DNA of 64,000 bases from assembly GCA_029834535.1 (NCBI GenBank), contig JAQMWT010000162.1, forward strand, positions 1 through 64,000, given 5' to 3'. This document shows, piece by piece, positions 8,036 through 18,764 of this stretch. The position numbers and the translations under genes were made by a program. A model generated the notes under the pieces. It searched no databases. It saw only the letters and a program-made list of their open reading frames with translations, and was not told the DNA's origin. Source of the stretch: Chrysophaeum taylorii (lineage: Eukaryota > Sar > Pelagophyceae > Pelagomonadales > Pelagomonadaceae). Position 1 is the stretch's first letter. Each line of letters begins with the position of its first letter.

Positions 8036-11000
8036 ATGGGAAAATCGAAGGGGCCGCAGGCGGTGAGCAGCCTCGAGGAAGAACTCAAGAACCTGTCGAT
8101 CGCAGAGGCGCAGCGGCGGCAAGGCAAGGCGACACCAGCCAGGAAGAAAGCGAAAACTGAGAAAAAGGCGGCGGCGGCGGCGGCTGCGGACTACGAGTTC
8201 GAATTCTACGTGAAGTATGGATACCACGACGATGAAGGGGATGAGACTGCCATGCCGCCGCTACACAAGCTGCCGTGCGAGATCGACGAGTCGCGGTCGA
8301 AACGCGTGATCCCCATGAACGGCGTGAGCGTGCACTTTCCGTTCAAGGAACCGCTCGTGCCGCAGCGCCAAGTGATGCTACGCGTCGTGCAAGCGGTGCT
8401 GAAAAAGGAGTGCGCGCTCCTCGAATCCCCCACGGGGACCGGCAAGACCCAAGCGCTTCTGTCGGCGAGTCTCGCCGCGCAACGCCACCTCATGGAGCGC
8501 GGCGACCGGGTCGGTATCATCATCTTCGCGACCCGGACGATCGGCCAGATGCGACAACTGCCTGACGAGCTCCGGAAGAACCCCTACCGGGCGATCTCGG
8601 CGCCGCTCGCCAGCCGCGTCCACTACTGCACGAACGAAGCGGTGAACAACGGCAGATCGAACGCGTTCCTGACTCAGGAGTGCCGGAAACGCGCGAACCA
8701 CGCCGAACACAGGATACGGAACAAAAAGGATGCTAATGCTGAAGGCAAAAACGAAACTAGTGCCGCTGAAGGCAAGGAAGAAGAAGAAGAAGAGGATAAA
8801 GCCTGCACGTGCGAGCACTATTGGGCGTTGACTTCGAACGTGCACGCCAGCAAAGCGCACCGCGCCGCTCGACCGGCCGCGTGCGAAAAAAAAAAGTCGA
8901 AAACAGGGCTGGTCGACATCGAGGACCTTGCCGGGGTCGCCAACATCAACGACCTCCGCGACCTGGCCGGGAAAGAGGGCGGCCTCACAGTGGGCGGATG
9001 TGCGTATTTTACCGCGCGGGTGCTCGCCATGCAGTCGCACATCATTTTCCTGACTTATAATTACCTCATGTCTCCGGCGATTCGAAAAGCGATAGGACTT
9101 GACGATCTCCTCGAGAGCGCTATCGTCATCGTCGACGAAGCCCACAACGTCGAGCAGTGCGCGCGCGACGGCGGCTCGATCAGCATCTCTCTGTTCCAAA
9201 TGTACGACCTCGAGGTCTTTTTGTTAACGCGGCTCGATGGCTTGAAGAAGAAAGTCGCAGAGATTCGGAAAGAGAGCGGGGAGGACGACAACGATTTTAC
9301 ATATTCCGGCGATAAAATCACACAATTGGTCAGGGTTGTGCGCCACAAGTTGGAAGAGGCGGAAACGGCCTTTGGCGACGAGGAGGAGCCCAAATCTCAA
9401 GCGAAATTCTCGCTTTCGGAGCGCATCAAATTCAAGCGCCCGCCCGATGACCGCGACGTCGTGCGGGGTTACGATTGGGGAGCCGGCGGCAAAAGGCCGT
9501 CGTCGGAACAATTTTTCGTCAAGTTCGACCTCGATGAGGATCTCATCAAGTCGGCCTATGCTGATGCCGTGACTATCGCCGAGGGCGCGCGAGAGCTCGA
9601 CGACGATTCGTTTATGTATGGCGACCAATGCGTCGAACTCGCGTCTTTGTTTCAGATGTGCTATGCGAATAAAGGCCATTATGCCATATGTGTCAACGCG
9701 TGGTACAACGAAGCCTCCGCATTTAAGCAGTCCTTTGACGGAAGAAAAAAGTCTGACGGTGGTGGCGACGACGACGACGACGACGAATACCATCAGCAAC
9801 AGCAATTGATTGCGACGCCAGATGGCAGGATGGTTGTTGCTCCCAACGCGGGCAATCTTGCCGCCGCGGGGGGTACCCCGCTTGCGGCGGCGGGTTTCGT
9901 TGCTGGGAGCGGCGGGACCCCTCCCGCGGGCAGCACCCCGTCTACGAGGAGTGGAGGTTCCTCTATACGACGATACAAGGAAAACGCGCACACGAAACTG
10001 CGGAAATCGAAACCAATCGTGGTCGTCTGTGCCAAACATCATTTTCGTGTATCTATGTTTCGTGTGTTTGACATGACATGTAGGTGCCGGTGTGGGGGTT
10101 CGAGCTCAGCCTTATGTTGCTGCACCCGGGAGTCATCATGGACGGGTTGGCTAAGTCGGTGCGGTGCCTAGTGCTCGCGTCAGGGACGCTGTCCCCGATC
10201 GATAAGACCCAGCACGAGCTCGGCGACCACTTCACCGAGCGCATGAAGCGCGACCCCCTAGTCGCCAAGCACGTCGTCTGCACCAAGAATCAGGTCGCCG
10301 TGCGAGCCGTCACGTCCGCGAACGATACGAGGAGCGGTCGGCCGGTCGACCTCGAATGCACTTCGAGGAACCTCAATAATGGACGCACGCAGGAAGGACG
10401 TATGATGAGAAGTGCGCTGGGTAATACAGTCGTGTCGCTGGCGTCGACGGCCCCCGGCGGCGTTCTCGTCTTTTTTCCGAGCCACAAACTGCTCGACAAT
10501 TTAGTCAATTTCTGGAAAACCCAGAGTAACTGGCATAGTCTGGAGCGTGCCAAGCATACGATCCTGATCGAGAACAAGGATGCCGTCGAGAACGACAAGA
10601 TTATTGCGAGCTACCGCGAGGCCATCGCCGGGCCACACAAGTCCGCCGTGCTGCTTTGCGCGTTTCGCGCGAAATGCTCGGAAGGAATCTCCTTTAACGA
10701 CGACTTTTGCCGCCTCGTGATTTGCATCGGCATCCCCTACCCGCCCGTATACGACATCCTCGTTACCCGCAAGAAAGACTACAACAACGCCAAGATCCAA
10801 GGCGGCGCCGAACTTGGCTTACCCAAGGTGGATACGAAATGTATGTCGGGCACTACGTGGTACTCGGTCCAAGCGTTTCGTGCTTTGAACCAGGCGAGCA
10901 GAGAGTTAACAGTCTCGTTCTTATCCGTGTATTTAGGCGCTCGGTCGCTGCATCCGCCACCTCAACGACTACGGTGCCATCGTGCTCTGCGACGCACGTT

Positions 11001-11500
11001 TTCGCGACGTCCCTAGTCGATCGCACGTCGCCGCGTGGCTTCGCGACGCGATCGAATGCGGCTCGCAGAAGCGCGTGCGAGAAGACTTGGTTGAACATTT
11101 CAGAAATGTGCCCAGTTTTGTTCAGCGGGAGTACCGCGAGCGGATGGGTCTTCCGCCGAGAACACCATCTAAAATGACAGCACAGCAGCAATCCCAACCG
11201 ATGAACGTCGACACCATCCAATTTACGGCCAGGAATCTCGTCGCGATAAGCAACCGCGCTGCGATGGAGGGGAAGGTGCGGGAGACGGCCAGGGAGAGCG
11301 AGCCGGTCCCCCCGGTGACGCGAGCCACGCGCAGCGAGGTGACGCGCCCATCGCCGACGTCCGCCACACCTCCGACTCCCCCAGTTCCCGCCGCCGCTGC
11401 CGCCGCCACCAGCGTCAAGCCAGATAATAAGGAAGAAATGGCCATCTTCCTCGACGCCTCCTCGAGCGACGACGACGACGACGACGAAGAAGATGCCTAG
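8036..11500 (+). CDS. FANCJ/RTEL1/CHL1-type superfamily 2 DNA helicase, three exons
   Basis: This is a 5'-3' Fe-S helicase of the XPD/RAD3 group, acting on nuclear DNA repair or replication structures. Seen: [16 protein letters not shown] (Q-like region), Walker [10 protein letters not shown], a Cys-containing insert ([19 protein letters not shown]) where the Fe-S cluster sits, [10 protein letters not shown], and Walker B VIVDEAHN. Exon 2 carries [12 protein letters not shown] and, spliced to exon 3, the arginine-finger motif [22 protein letters not shown]. Introns: one ending at 10083 with a donor near 10019-10022 (about 62 nt), and 10894-10936 (43 nt, GC-AG). The ATG at 8036 is the first in frame. 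The Fe-S region contains a long Glu/Lys insert, and there is a low-complexity insert before intron 1. The C-terminal tail is acidic. VDIEDL before the Cys resembles FANCJ and RTEL1 about equally, so the subfamily is left open. Confidence 0.85.
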
Positions 11501-12323
11501 TTTATAGTTCTCGCCATCCTGTATTGCCGCGTCTTGCGTGGTGTTGGGTGCGTTTTTTGCGAGCGTTGGCGAGGACGTCCTCGAGGTTGGCTTGAAGCGG
11601 AGTGACGTGGTCGCCAGAGAAGAGGCCAAGGTGAGATTAGGATAGGTGAGGCTTGTTGCGCGGGAGCAGCAAAGAAGAAGGGGCAGATGGCGTTGTCGCC
11701 GGCCTATATAATTTCGAGGGAGGACGACAGGTTGTGAACGAACGCGGGTCCGCACACCATATGCGACGCGAGCTGGCGGTGGTTGGCGAGTATTCTGGTG
11801 CGCGCGTCTTTCTATCGAAGGACGAGGATTCGAAATGAAATTTTCGAGACATCGAATAAAGTAAATACGCGACGGATTGACTAGAATGTCGCGAACGTCG
11901 GGCGTGCTCTGGGAAGCCGAGGGGGACAACCAACTCACGAGAGCGTTACTATTTGCCAGAAACGCGGATTAACCGCCATCGCGAGCGAACGAGGGCCGTC
12001 AGTAGTCCGTTCGCTCCTTCGTGGCCCTTCAACTCCTTCCTCGATGGGGTCGAGCGACACCGACGTCACTTGGATTTTGAAGAAGACGCTCGGCTCGGTC
12101 TGTGCTTTCGGCCCGAGTTCTTGGAATCCCTTTCGAAGCAAATAAATAAGAACCGGGAGCGCGAAGTCCGTGAAGCGCGCTGTTGCGCCAGCGTAGTGCT
12201 GCGAGCAGCGAGATCATTGTGCCAAAAAAAAAAATCAACGGGTCTGTCTTTCTTTCTTCCTTCCTTCCTTCCTTCAGGGTAAAGGTCAGGAAACAGTGTT
12301 TGGCACGTCCTCGACGGCGCCGG
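11501..12323. other. Intergenic stretch with a pyrimidine microsatellite
   Basis: No family-like frame on either strand. Near 12247-12276 there is a (TTCC)n run ending in CAG, possibly a 3' splice site or 5' UTR of the following glycosyltransferase gene. Confidence 0.5.
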
Positions 12324-13744
12324 ATGCGCCGACGCACGCGCGAGCGCCGCGGAGTGCACCGGCGCGGATCGAGCGAGCGCACGTTCTACATAGTAGTCGT
12401 GGTCGTGACCTGCGGGATCATCTCGTCATTGTTTCACCACGCGACGGCAGTGGCAAACCCCACCTCCTCTTCGGAGGCCGAACCGGAGCCGGTCGAGTCG
12501 AAGAAGAACGCGACGAAGAGACGGGGGGCACGGAACAGCTGCGACCTGTTCGACCTGCGGCGGCAGCAGGGGCGGTCTCGAGGCGCGAAGCTGAGGAAGG
12601 TGGTGTCGGGGTTCGAGTCTATCGACCGACACGCGGAGGAACTCGGGTCGCTCGCGCAAAGACAGTGGCTGCCCGCACACTGTCCGATCAACTTCACGCT
12701 CGTGACGCAGGCGACCCCCGAGCGCCTCTGGATGCTCCGGTGGATTTGCCAGAGGTGGGAGGGCCCGATAGTTCTCGCCGTCTACACGGACCGCTCGACC
12801 GTCGTCGAGAAAGAGACGTCGTGCGGCGACCGAGTCGACTATCGGATCGTGCCTGCGACCAAGGAGGTCTTCGCGCGTCACAACGCCTACCCCGTCAATC
12901 GCCTCCGCAACCTCGCCATCAGCCGCGTCAAGACGTCCCACTTCCTCATGAGCGACGTCGACCTCTGGCCCGACGTCTTTCTCTTGAGGCGGCTCCAGGC
13001 CTTGGCCGAGGCCGAGCCCGACGTCTTCCGCGACCCCTGGCGCGCGATTGTCGTCCCCGCCTTCGCGCGCGACGTCAAGACCGAGTGCTCGTCGAGCACG
13101 GCCGCCTCGGACTCGCAGTCGACCTATCGTATGGCGGAGTGCCACAGGGAAGCCGAGCAGATGCCGTCCAACTTCGTCGAGCTCAAGGACTGCATTATCA
13201 GCAAGCAGTGCCACATCTTCGACCGCTTTAACATGGACGGCCACGGCACGACCGACTACAGGAGCTGGCTTCGCCAGGAAAACGGCGTCAGGGACATTCC
13301 TTGCTTCCTCTCGAACCGATACGAACCTTACGTCGTGCGTTCGGGCGTCTGTTGTGGTGGAGGGACTCGCATTATCACGATTTTTTTTTCGCTCAGGTCT
13401 TGGCCCACACGCCCGACCGGCCCAAGTTCGAGGAGCAGTTCACTGGCTACGGCAAGAACAAGATCCAAAACCTCGTCCACCTCCGGTACGTCGGCTGGAA
13501 ATTTGCCGTCCTCGCTCGCTCATTCCTCACTCATTTCCCCCACCACAAGTCGGCCGCCCGCATCCAGTGGGAAAACAAGGCAACCCCGCCGTCACAGCAG
13601 CAGGGGGCGGACGCCGCGACCGACGTCGACGCGCAACACCGATCGCATATGGACAAACTCTATCGCAACTTTCTCGACGCGCTCATCGCGGTCTACGGCA
13701 GCCCGGGCGCCCGCGACGACGTCGTGCGCATCTGCAACGCATGA
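12324..13744 (+). CDS. LARGE-like glycosyltransferase (GT49), type II membrane protein, two exons
   Basis: The first in-frame ATG (12324) gives a short Arg-rich cytosolic tail and one membrane anchor (TFYIVVVVVTCGIISSLF), the layout of a Golgi type II glycosyltransferase. The lumenal part matches GT49 (the B4GAT1/LARGE C-terminal domain): VTQATPERLWMLRWICQRWEGPI, VNRLRNLAI, the catalytic DxD-type block HFLMSDVDLWP and RYEPYVV. A 62-nt GT-AG intron (13335-13396) removes a frame change. Exon 2 resumes with FEEQFTGYGKNKIQNL and LARSFLTHFPH, which are also family hallmarks. About 452 residues. The likely role is transfer of GlcA, Xyl or a similar sugar to a surface glycan, but the donor cannot be read from sequence. 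It ends about 100 bp before the next gene on the same strand. Confidence 0.85.
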
Positions 13745-13850
13745 TGACGAGGGCGACACCTCCAGCTCCAGCTCCAGCTCCAGCTGCCCCCCCCCATTTT
13801 TGTCTGGTTTGAAGCACCACGTTGTTGAGGTCAAAGGATTGCAGAATCTG

Positions 13851-14459
13851 ATGTGTTTGCGCGTGCTGGCCCTCATGATGATGGCGAGCCGCTGCGTCTC
13901 CGGGTTCCTCGCTCCCCCCCAGAGCTTCGCTAGAAAGACGGTCCGGATGATGAGCGACTTTGGGTTGTCGGCCATGGATTTGCGAGTGGGGACTTTCGTC
14001 GCCGCGTGGCACCACCCGGACTCGGACAAGCTGTTCGTCGAAGAGGTCGATCTCGGCGAGGAGACCCCGCGGCAGATCGTCAGCGGCCTGCGCGCCTACT
14101 ATACCGTCGACGATCTCGAGGGCCAGCGGTGCGTCGTTGTTGCGAACCTGCCCAAGGCGAAGCTCGCGGGCGTCGACTCCTTTGGGATGGTCCTGTGCGG
14201 CTCGGAGAATGACAAGGAAAAGGTCGAGTTTATCGTCCCGCCCGAGGGCGCCGAGAACGGCGAGCGGGTCCTCTGCGGCGACGACGACGACGACGTCGAC
14301 CCCCTCACGGCCAACCAGGTCAAGAAGAAGAAGGTCTGGTCCGCCGTGCAGCCCAAGCTCGCCGTCGTCGATGGCGTCGCCACCTACGACGGCGCGCCCC
14401 TCACCACCTCGGCGGGCCCCTGCAGACCAGCCACCATCCAAGCGGGGCCTATCTCCTAG
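13851..14459 (+). CDS. Plastid-targeted tRNA-binding domain protein (EMAPII/Arc1p-like OB fold)
   Basis: The 202-residue protein begins with a short hydrophobic leader ending CVSGFLAP. This resembles the signal-peptide cleavage/Phe+1 (ASAFAP) motif of proteins entering complex plastids, and a basic Ser/Arg transit-like stretch follows. The body is a tRNA-binding OB fold: LRVGTFVAAWHHPDSDKLFVEEVDLG, then RQIVSGLRAYY, then VVVANLPKAKLAGVDSFGMVLC. These match the C-terminal EMAPII domain and the free Trbp111-like proteins. It lacks an aminoacyl-tRNA synthetase domain, so it likely acts as a tRNA chaperone or synthetase cofactor. It is convergent with the MFS gene, with only about 50 bp between stop codons. 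The domain call is firm; the plastid location is inferred from the N-terminus. Confidence 0.82.
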   Translation: MCLRVLALMMMASRCVSGFLAPPQSFARKTVRMMSDFGLSAMDLRVGTFVAAWHHPDSDKLFVEEVDLGEETPRQIVSGLRAYYTVDDLEGQRCVVVANLPKAKLAGVDSFGMVLCGSENDKEKVEFIVPPEGAENGERVLCGDDDDDVDPLTANQVKKKKVWSAVQPKLAVVDGVATYDGAPLTTSAGPCRPATIQAGPIS

Positions 14460-14510
14460 GTTAGAGCGTTACGCGCAACTCATAACTAGACGACGCGTTA
14501 CATATTATTA

Positions 14511-16292
14511 TTAAGTCCAGGCGACGAGCCTGGTGGGGGACGACAACGACAACGACACCGACCGCGACTTCCCCTCCTTAGATGATGATGATGATGATGA
14601 TGAGGATGATGATGATTGCGAGAACGAGGCGGCGATTCGCCCCTCATCTTCCTCGTCGTCGTCATCACTCCTATGCGGCAGCGGGGTCCTTTGGGTAATG
14701 GGCGAACCACACGCGGCGGCCAGATTCCAGGCTTCGTCGTCGTCGTCGGCCGGATTCCAGGCTTCGTCGTCGGCGGCGTGGAGGCGGCGGCGTCGTCGTC
14801 TTCGTCTTCGTTTCCACCACTTAGCAAAGGGGGTCGCCCGGAGTTCGTGCTTGATTTGGGCGGGGGACTTGTTGTAGGACTCGACGAAGACGAATCGGAC
14901 GAAGATAAGACCGAGGACGGCGGCGGCGGCGTGGGCCGCGAAGAGGAGTGGAAGGTAGCTGTCGAGCGCGAGGGCGAAGAGGAGCTGCGAGGAAAACTGG
15001 AAGGCCGCCGCGGGAAACTTGACCGAAGTGGCGAGGCGGCCCTTGAGGTGGGGCGGAAATAACTCGCCGACGAGGATGAAGTTGCAGGTGCCAAAGCCGA
15101 GCTGAAACGCCGCCGTGTAGACGTGCGCGGCGGCCACCACGAGCCACGGAACGCCCATGCCCGCGGCGATAACCAATGCGCAGACCGCCGTGACCCCGAG
15201 CGACCGCATCAAAAACGGCTTGCGACCGTCGACGTCGACGCGCGCGAGCGCGAACGCGGTAGTCGCGAATTTGACGACGCCGAGGCCGAGCGTCGCGCGC
15301 GCGGCGACCTCGGCAGACATGCCCGAGGCCTCGAAAATTTCGACCGCGAAGATGCGGAGGTTGAAGCCGCCGGTGAAAAAGGTCAGCCAGGCCAAAACGA
15401 CCACGCACAGCCACGGGACCCGCCACGGCCAGCACGACGTCGACTCGACGGTCGTCGGTCCTTCGTCGAGGGGCGGCGCGACGTCGTCGCGGCCCCACCG
15501 GACGTAGAGTTGGCGGTGTGCCTCGACGCCGCGCTTGCGGTCGCGCGTCGCGAGCCATACCGGGCTCTCGGGCGCGATGGCGATCGCGACGAGCTGGACG
15601 AACGCGGGAATCGCCGGAAGCGCGAAGAGAGCGCGCCAAACCTCGACGGGCTTGGCGGCAAAGACGGCGAACGAACACACGAAACCAGCCGAGATCGCAA
15701 GCTCGAAGGAGGCCATCACGGTGCCGCGGCGCCGAGACGGCGAAACCTCCGAGGCCCACGCGACCAGGGCGACAAACAGCGCGCCGACGGCCGTGCCCGA
15801 GCAAACCCGTCCGACGTACAGCGTCGTCTTCGACTGCGCCGACGCGAGGACGAGCGCCGAGACGACCATCAGCACGTCGGCCGCGGCCAGGCACCGCCGA
15901 CGCCCGAAAATGTCCCCGACGACCCCGGCGAGGGTCGCGCCCCACAGTTCCCCGACGCTCATCAACCCCACGAACAACCCCGCCTCGCGATCCGATAGCC
16001 CGAACCGCTGCCGCGCGCCCGCGAGCGCTCCGCTGATCGACCCGAGATCCAGACCCCAGGCGAGCCCTCCGAACGCGACGAGCGACGCAGCCCACCACGA
16101 TATCCTCTCCTCGGCAGCCTTGCGCCTCGACGCCAACTCCCACGATTCATCATCCTCCTCCTCCTTGCTCGGCTGCGCCGGTAGTGCGAGGACGTAGGGT
16201 GGTGGTGACGACCCCGGTCCGCGGAGAGGGGGGGACCCTGGCAACCCGCTCGTCGTCCCGGACCGCCGGCTCCTATCCCCCTTGAGCTCCAT
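14511..16292 (-). CDS. Sugar-porter MFS transporter
   Basis: About 593 residues with twelve predicted membrane helices. Seen: a first-loop motif (GDIFGRRR), a mid-protein PESPVWLATRDR segment typical of sugar porters, a second-half loop motif (RVDVDGRKPFLMR) and GELFPPHLKGR near helix 11. The N-terminal cytosolic tail is Pro/Ser/Glu-rich. The C-terminal tail has a basic run, two AADDEAWN-like repeats, and poly-Ser and Asp/Glu tracts encoded by trinucleotide repeats. I chose the ATG at 16292 because an upstream extension would run into the divergent eIF1 gene. Substrate unknown; hexose or a related solute is likely from the family. Confidence 0.8.
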   Translation of the reverse strand: MELKGDRSRRSGTTSGLPGSPPLRGPGSSPPPYVLALPAQPSKEEEDDESWELASRRKAAEERISWWAASLVAFGGLAWGLDLGSISGALAGARQRFGLSDREAGLFVGLMSVGELWGATLAGVVGDIFGRRRCLAAADVLMVVSALVLASAQSKTTLYVGRVCSGTAVGALFVALVAWASEVSPSRRRGTVMASFELAISAGFVCSFAVFAAKPVEVWRALFALPAIPAFVQLVAIAIAPESPVWLATRDRKRGVEAHRQLYVRWGRDDVAPPLDEGPTTVESTSCWPWRVPWLCVVVLAWLTFFTGGFNLRIFAVEIFEASGMSAEVAARATLGLGVVKFATTAFALARVDVDGRKPFLMRSLGVTAVCALVIAAGMGVPWLVVAAAHVYTAAFQLGFGTCNFILVGELFPPHLKGRLATSVKFPAAAFQFSSQLLFALALDSYLPLLFAAHAAAAVLGLIFVRFVFVESYNKSPAQIKHELRATPFAKWWKRRRRRRRRRLHAADDEAWNPADDDDEAWNLAAACGSPITQRTPLPHRSDDDDEEDEGRIAASFSQSSSSSSSSSSSSKEGKSRSVSLSLSSPTRLVAWT

Positions 16293-16395
16293 CTTCGAGA
16301 CACTACCGCATTTTTTTTTGTTCTTCCTTCGCGTTTTTAAGCACATCCTAACCCGCGCCGCCAAGAGAACGAGACCGCGAAGGCGCCGTCGTGCT
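16293..16395. promoter_or_regulatory. Bidirectional promoter between MFS transporter and eIF1
   Basis: Only about 100 bp separate the two divergent start codons. The segment holds a T-rich run (near 16311-16319) and must contain both 5' UTRs and core promoters. No clear TATA box. Confidence 0.5.
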
Positions 16396-16725
16396 ATGAG
16401 CCTCGACATCCAGAACTTGAAGAACTTCGATGCGTTTGACGACGCCGATGAGACGACGGGCGACCAGAGCAAGGTTCACATTCGCGTCCAGCAACGCAAC
16501 GGCCGCAAGTGTATCACGACAGTTCAAGGCCTCGCCGACGACCTCGACATCAAGCGAATCTGCAAGGCCTTCAAGAAGAATTTCCAGTGCAACGGCGCCG
16601 TCACCAAAGACACCGAGCTCGGCGAGATTATCCAGCTCAGCGGCGACCAGCGCACCAACGTGAACGATTTCCTCGTCGACCAGGAAATATGCTCCAAGGG
16701 ACAACTCGTCATCCACGGTTTCTGA
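16396..16725 (+). CDS. SUI1: Translation initiation factor eIF1 (SUI1)
   Basis: The 109-residue protein has the usual eIF1 length and order: an N-terminal NLKNFDAFDDAD segment, then VHIRVQQRNGRKCITTVQGL, DIKRICKAFKKNFQCNG, and ELGEIIQLSGDQRTNVNDFL ending in GQLVIHGF. eIF1 binds the 40S subunit near the P site and enforces start-codon fidelity. The ATG at 16396 is chosen because MSLDIQNL is the conserved eIF1 start; the frame is open further upstream without similarity. Single exon, divergent from the MFS gene. Confidence 0.96.
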   Translation: MSLDIQNLKNFDAFDDADETTGDQSKVHIRVQQRNGRKCITTVQGLADDLDIKRICKAFKKNFQCNGAVTKDTELGEIIQLSGDQRTNVNDFLVDQEICSKGQLVIHGF

Positions 16726-16879
16726 GCGGCGGCGGCGGCGGCTGCTGCGACGTTCAAAGGGGATTTCCTTCCACGCACGCACGCAGTGTTGGTGTGTGTG
16801 TTATCGGCCTCATGCCTCTCATACTACCGCCGCCTTGCTGAGGTGTGATCGGGGGAAATAATGAAGTAGGGATCTCTAG

Positions 16880-17758
16880 ATGCCGCTTTTTGTCGCGGCC
16901 CTCATCGGGTTGGCCGTCGAGGCCTTTCAGTACAACCACCACCACCAGCGCGTGGTGGCGTGCGCGTCTCGGAGCGTTGCCGAGGTGCTCGAGGCGGAAG
17001 AGCTCGGGTGCCTACCGTTCGGTTCGAGCGAGATCCTGTTGCCGGGCCAGGCGAGATACTTCCACCTCTACGAGGCGCGGTTCCTCTCGCTGTTCGAGCA
17101 CGCGACATCGGCCTGCGGGGACTTGCTGGTTCTCGGTTTTTTTTTGGGATCCGACTTGCTCAAGGTTGGCGTCGTCGGCAAGATCGAGCGATGGGAGCGC
17201 CTCGACGTCGGCGTCGGCGCGACCGTGCGAGGGATCGCGCGCTGCGACCTCAAAAATATCGGCACCGACGACCGACCCTACCTCTTTGCGAGCGTCGAGC
17301 GCCTCGTCGACGAGTGCGACGACCTCGAGACGGCGCGCCGCGTCCGTGACGCGTACGCGCAAGTTCAGGACCTCGCTAAGAGACACGCAATCGCCCAGGA
17401 CAAGACGCACGAGCTCGTGGTCGATCCGCGCGCCATGCTCGCGCCCGACGACGCCGAGTTCGTGCCTCGCGCCGACGACGAAAGGGACGACGATCTCGCC
17501 CTCCGCGTGCGCGACGCGCAGACCGACGCCCTCTCGAACCCCGAGCTCCTCAGCTTCCTCGCCCTCGAGGGCGCCGCGCCCGAGGTCAAACTGAAGGCCC
17601 TCGTCACCAGGAACCAAACGATGCGATTGGACCTCGCCCATAATGACCTTAAAAGACAACGCGACGAGCTCGCCGCGAAAGCCGCCATCAAGAGCCTCAA
17701 TCTGTCCTGGGCGACGAGCCCGGCGACCCCACCACAGGACGACGAGCTAGCTGCATAA
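16880..17758 (+). CDS. Lon N-terminal (substrate-binding) domain protein, probably plastid-targeted
   Basis: The 292-residue protein starts with a textbook short signal peptide (MPLFVAALIGLAVEA) directly followed by Phe, the +1 residue of complex-plastid presequences. The Lon-N/PUA-like domain is recognisable as LPFGSSEILLPGQARYFHLY, then EARFLSLFEHA, and VGVVGKIERW with an RGIARCDL segment. There is no AAA+ or protease domain, so this is a stand-alone Lon-N protein, as found in plants, algae and cyanobacteria, likely a substrate adaptor. The C-terminal half is helical and rich in Asp, Arg and Leu. It follows eIF1 on the same strand after about 150 bp. Confidence 0.72.
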   Translation: MPLFVAALIGLAVEAFQYNHHHQRVVACASRSVAEVLEAEELGCLPFGSSEILLPGQARYFHLYEARFLSLFEHATSACGDLLVLGFFLGSDLLKVGVVGKIERWERLDVGVGATVRGIARCDLKNIGTDDRPYLFASVERLVDECDDLETARRVRDAYAQVQDLAKRHAIAQDKTHELVVDPRAMLAPDDAEFVPRADDERDDDLALRVRDAQTDALSNPELLSFLALEGAAPEVKLKALVTRNQTMRLDLAHNDLKRQRDELAAKAAIKSLNLSWATSPATPPQDDELAA

Positions 17759-18764
17759 GATACATTCAACAATCGTGGAAAACGAGCGAGGGGGGCTGTG
17801 CGCCGCTCCGGGGAATACAGTAAGATCAAAGCAGACGTTTGTCACCGATGGTCCGTCGGTGGCGCCTTGCCTTCTATGGGAGCTCCCCACAGTCCCACGG
17901 CCGAAACATGCGAAGGTGGTGTGCGCGTCGTAGTTAAGGTGAGCTACGAGCGGATTCGAGAAGCTTTCGAGAATCAAGAAGCCGTCCGCTAATATCCGGG
18001 GCGCTCTCTGGAAATCAAACGACGGTACGAGTAAGGACGGTGCGTACGGACCTTGGACGGCATTGTTGAGCCGATGTTCGAGTACCCTAGGTCCACAAGC
18101 GACGGGCGACGCGCTCGAACCACAAAAGGCGCATCGGATGAGGATTTTCATATTCATGCGCGCGCGGCATCTCCTTTGAGGACTCGCCAACTCCAAGGTC
18201 GAGCCGCGTGCGATTCGACGAGGCCGACGGCCTTCAAGTCGTTCGTCGCAGCGTGCTGCGTCGAGCGCATGGTAATGACTACCGCTGGTTGATGATGTGC
18301 CAGCTCAATTCTTGGGTCGAATTAGTTCTCGCGGTGGTATTCATGCCACTCGCCGCCTACCAGACGCAGACGCAATTATGCAGGTGGTGTGCTCGTTGTT
18401 GTCCGCCTGCCTTCCTTTGGGGTGATTTTTAAAAGTCGACCGCCTTCATTGGGGTGTCAATCGGCAGTCTAAGTTTTTCGTCCTTCTGAGAGGCTCCCAA
18501 AGGCGATGGTCGATGAGCCGCCGCAGGTGCATTTCCCGATCACCTGACAACCGAATCTTGACTTGACTTGGCGCGCGTCATTTCGTTTCTCTTCGGCCCA
18601 AATGACACCGATTGGTCTAGTTCGCCCCACTGCGATGCTCGTGGAGGAGCTACCGAGCTCGACTCCATTTTCCTATATTGTTGCGAAACAGCAAGCAAAT
18701 TCGGGTCGTAAGGTGCGCATCATCGTCCGTGTGAAGGCCGCGCGATTTGACTTGGTACCGTCCA
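17759..18764. other. Gene-poor interval
   Basis: Short open frames exist on both strands, but none shows a domain, sustained codon bias or a conserved motif. I see nothing that I can name. Confidence 0.4.

Noticed and set aside
14821-16143. 440-residue Arg/Gly-rich minus-strand frame inside the MFS gene
   Set aside because: A shifted frame of the transporter. Composition is Arg/Gly/Ala only, with no membrane pattern.
18053-18432. Small frames in the gene-poor interval
   Set aside because: Short, with no motif and inconsistent composition.
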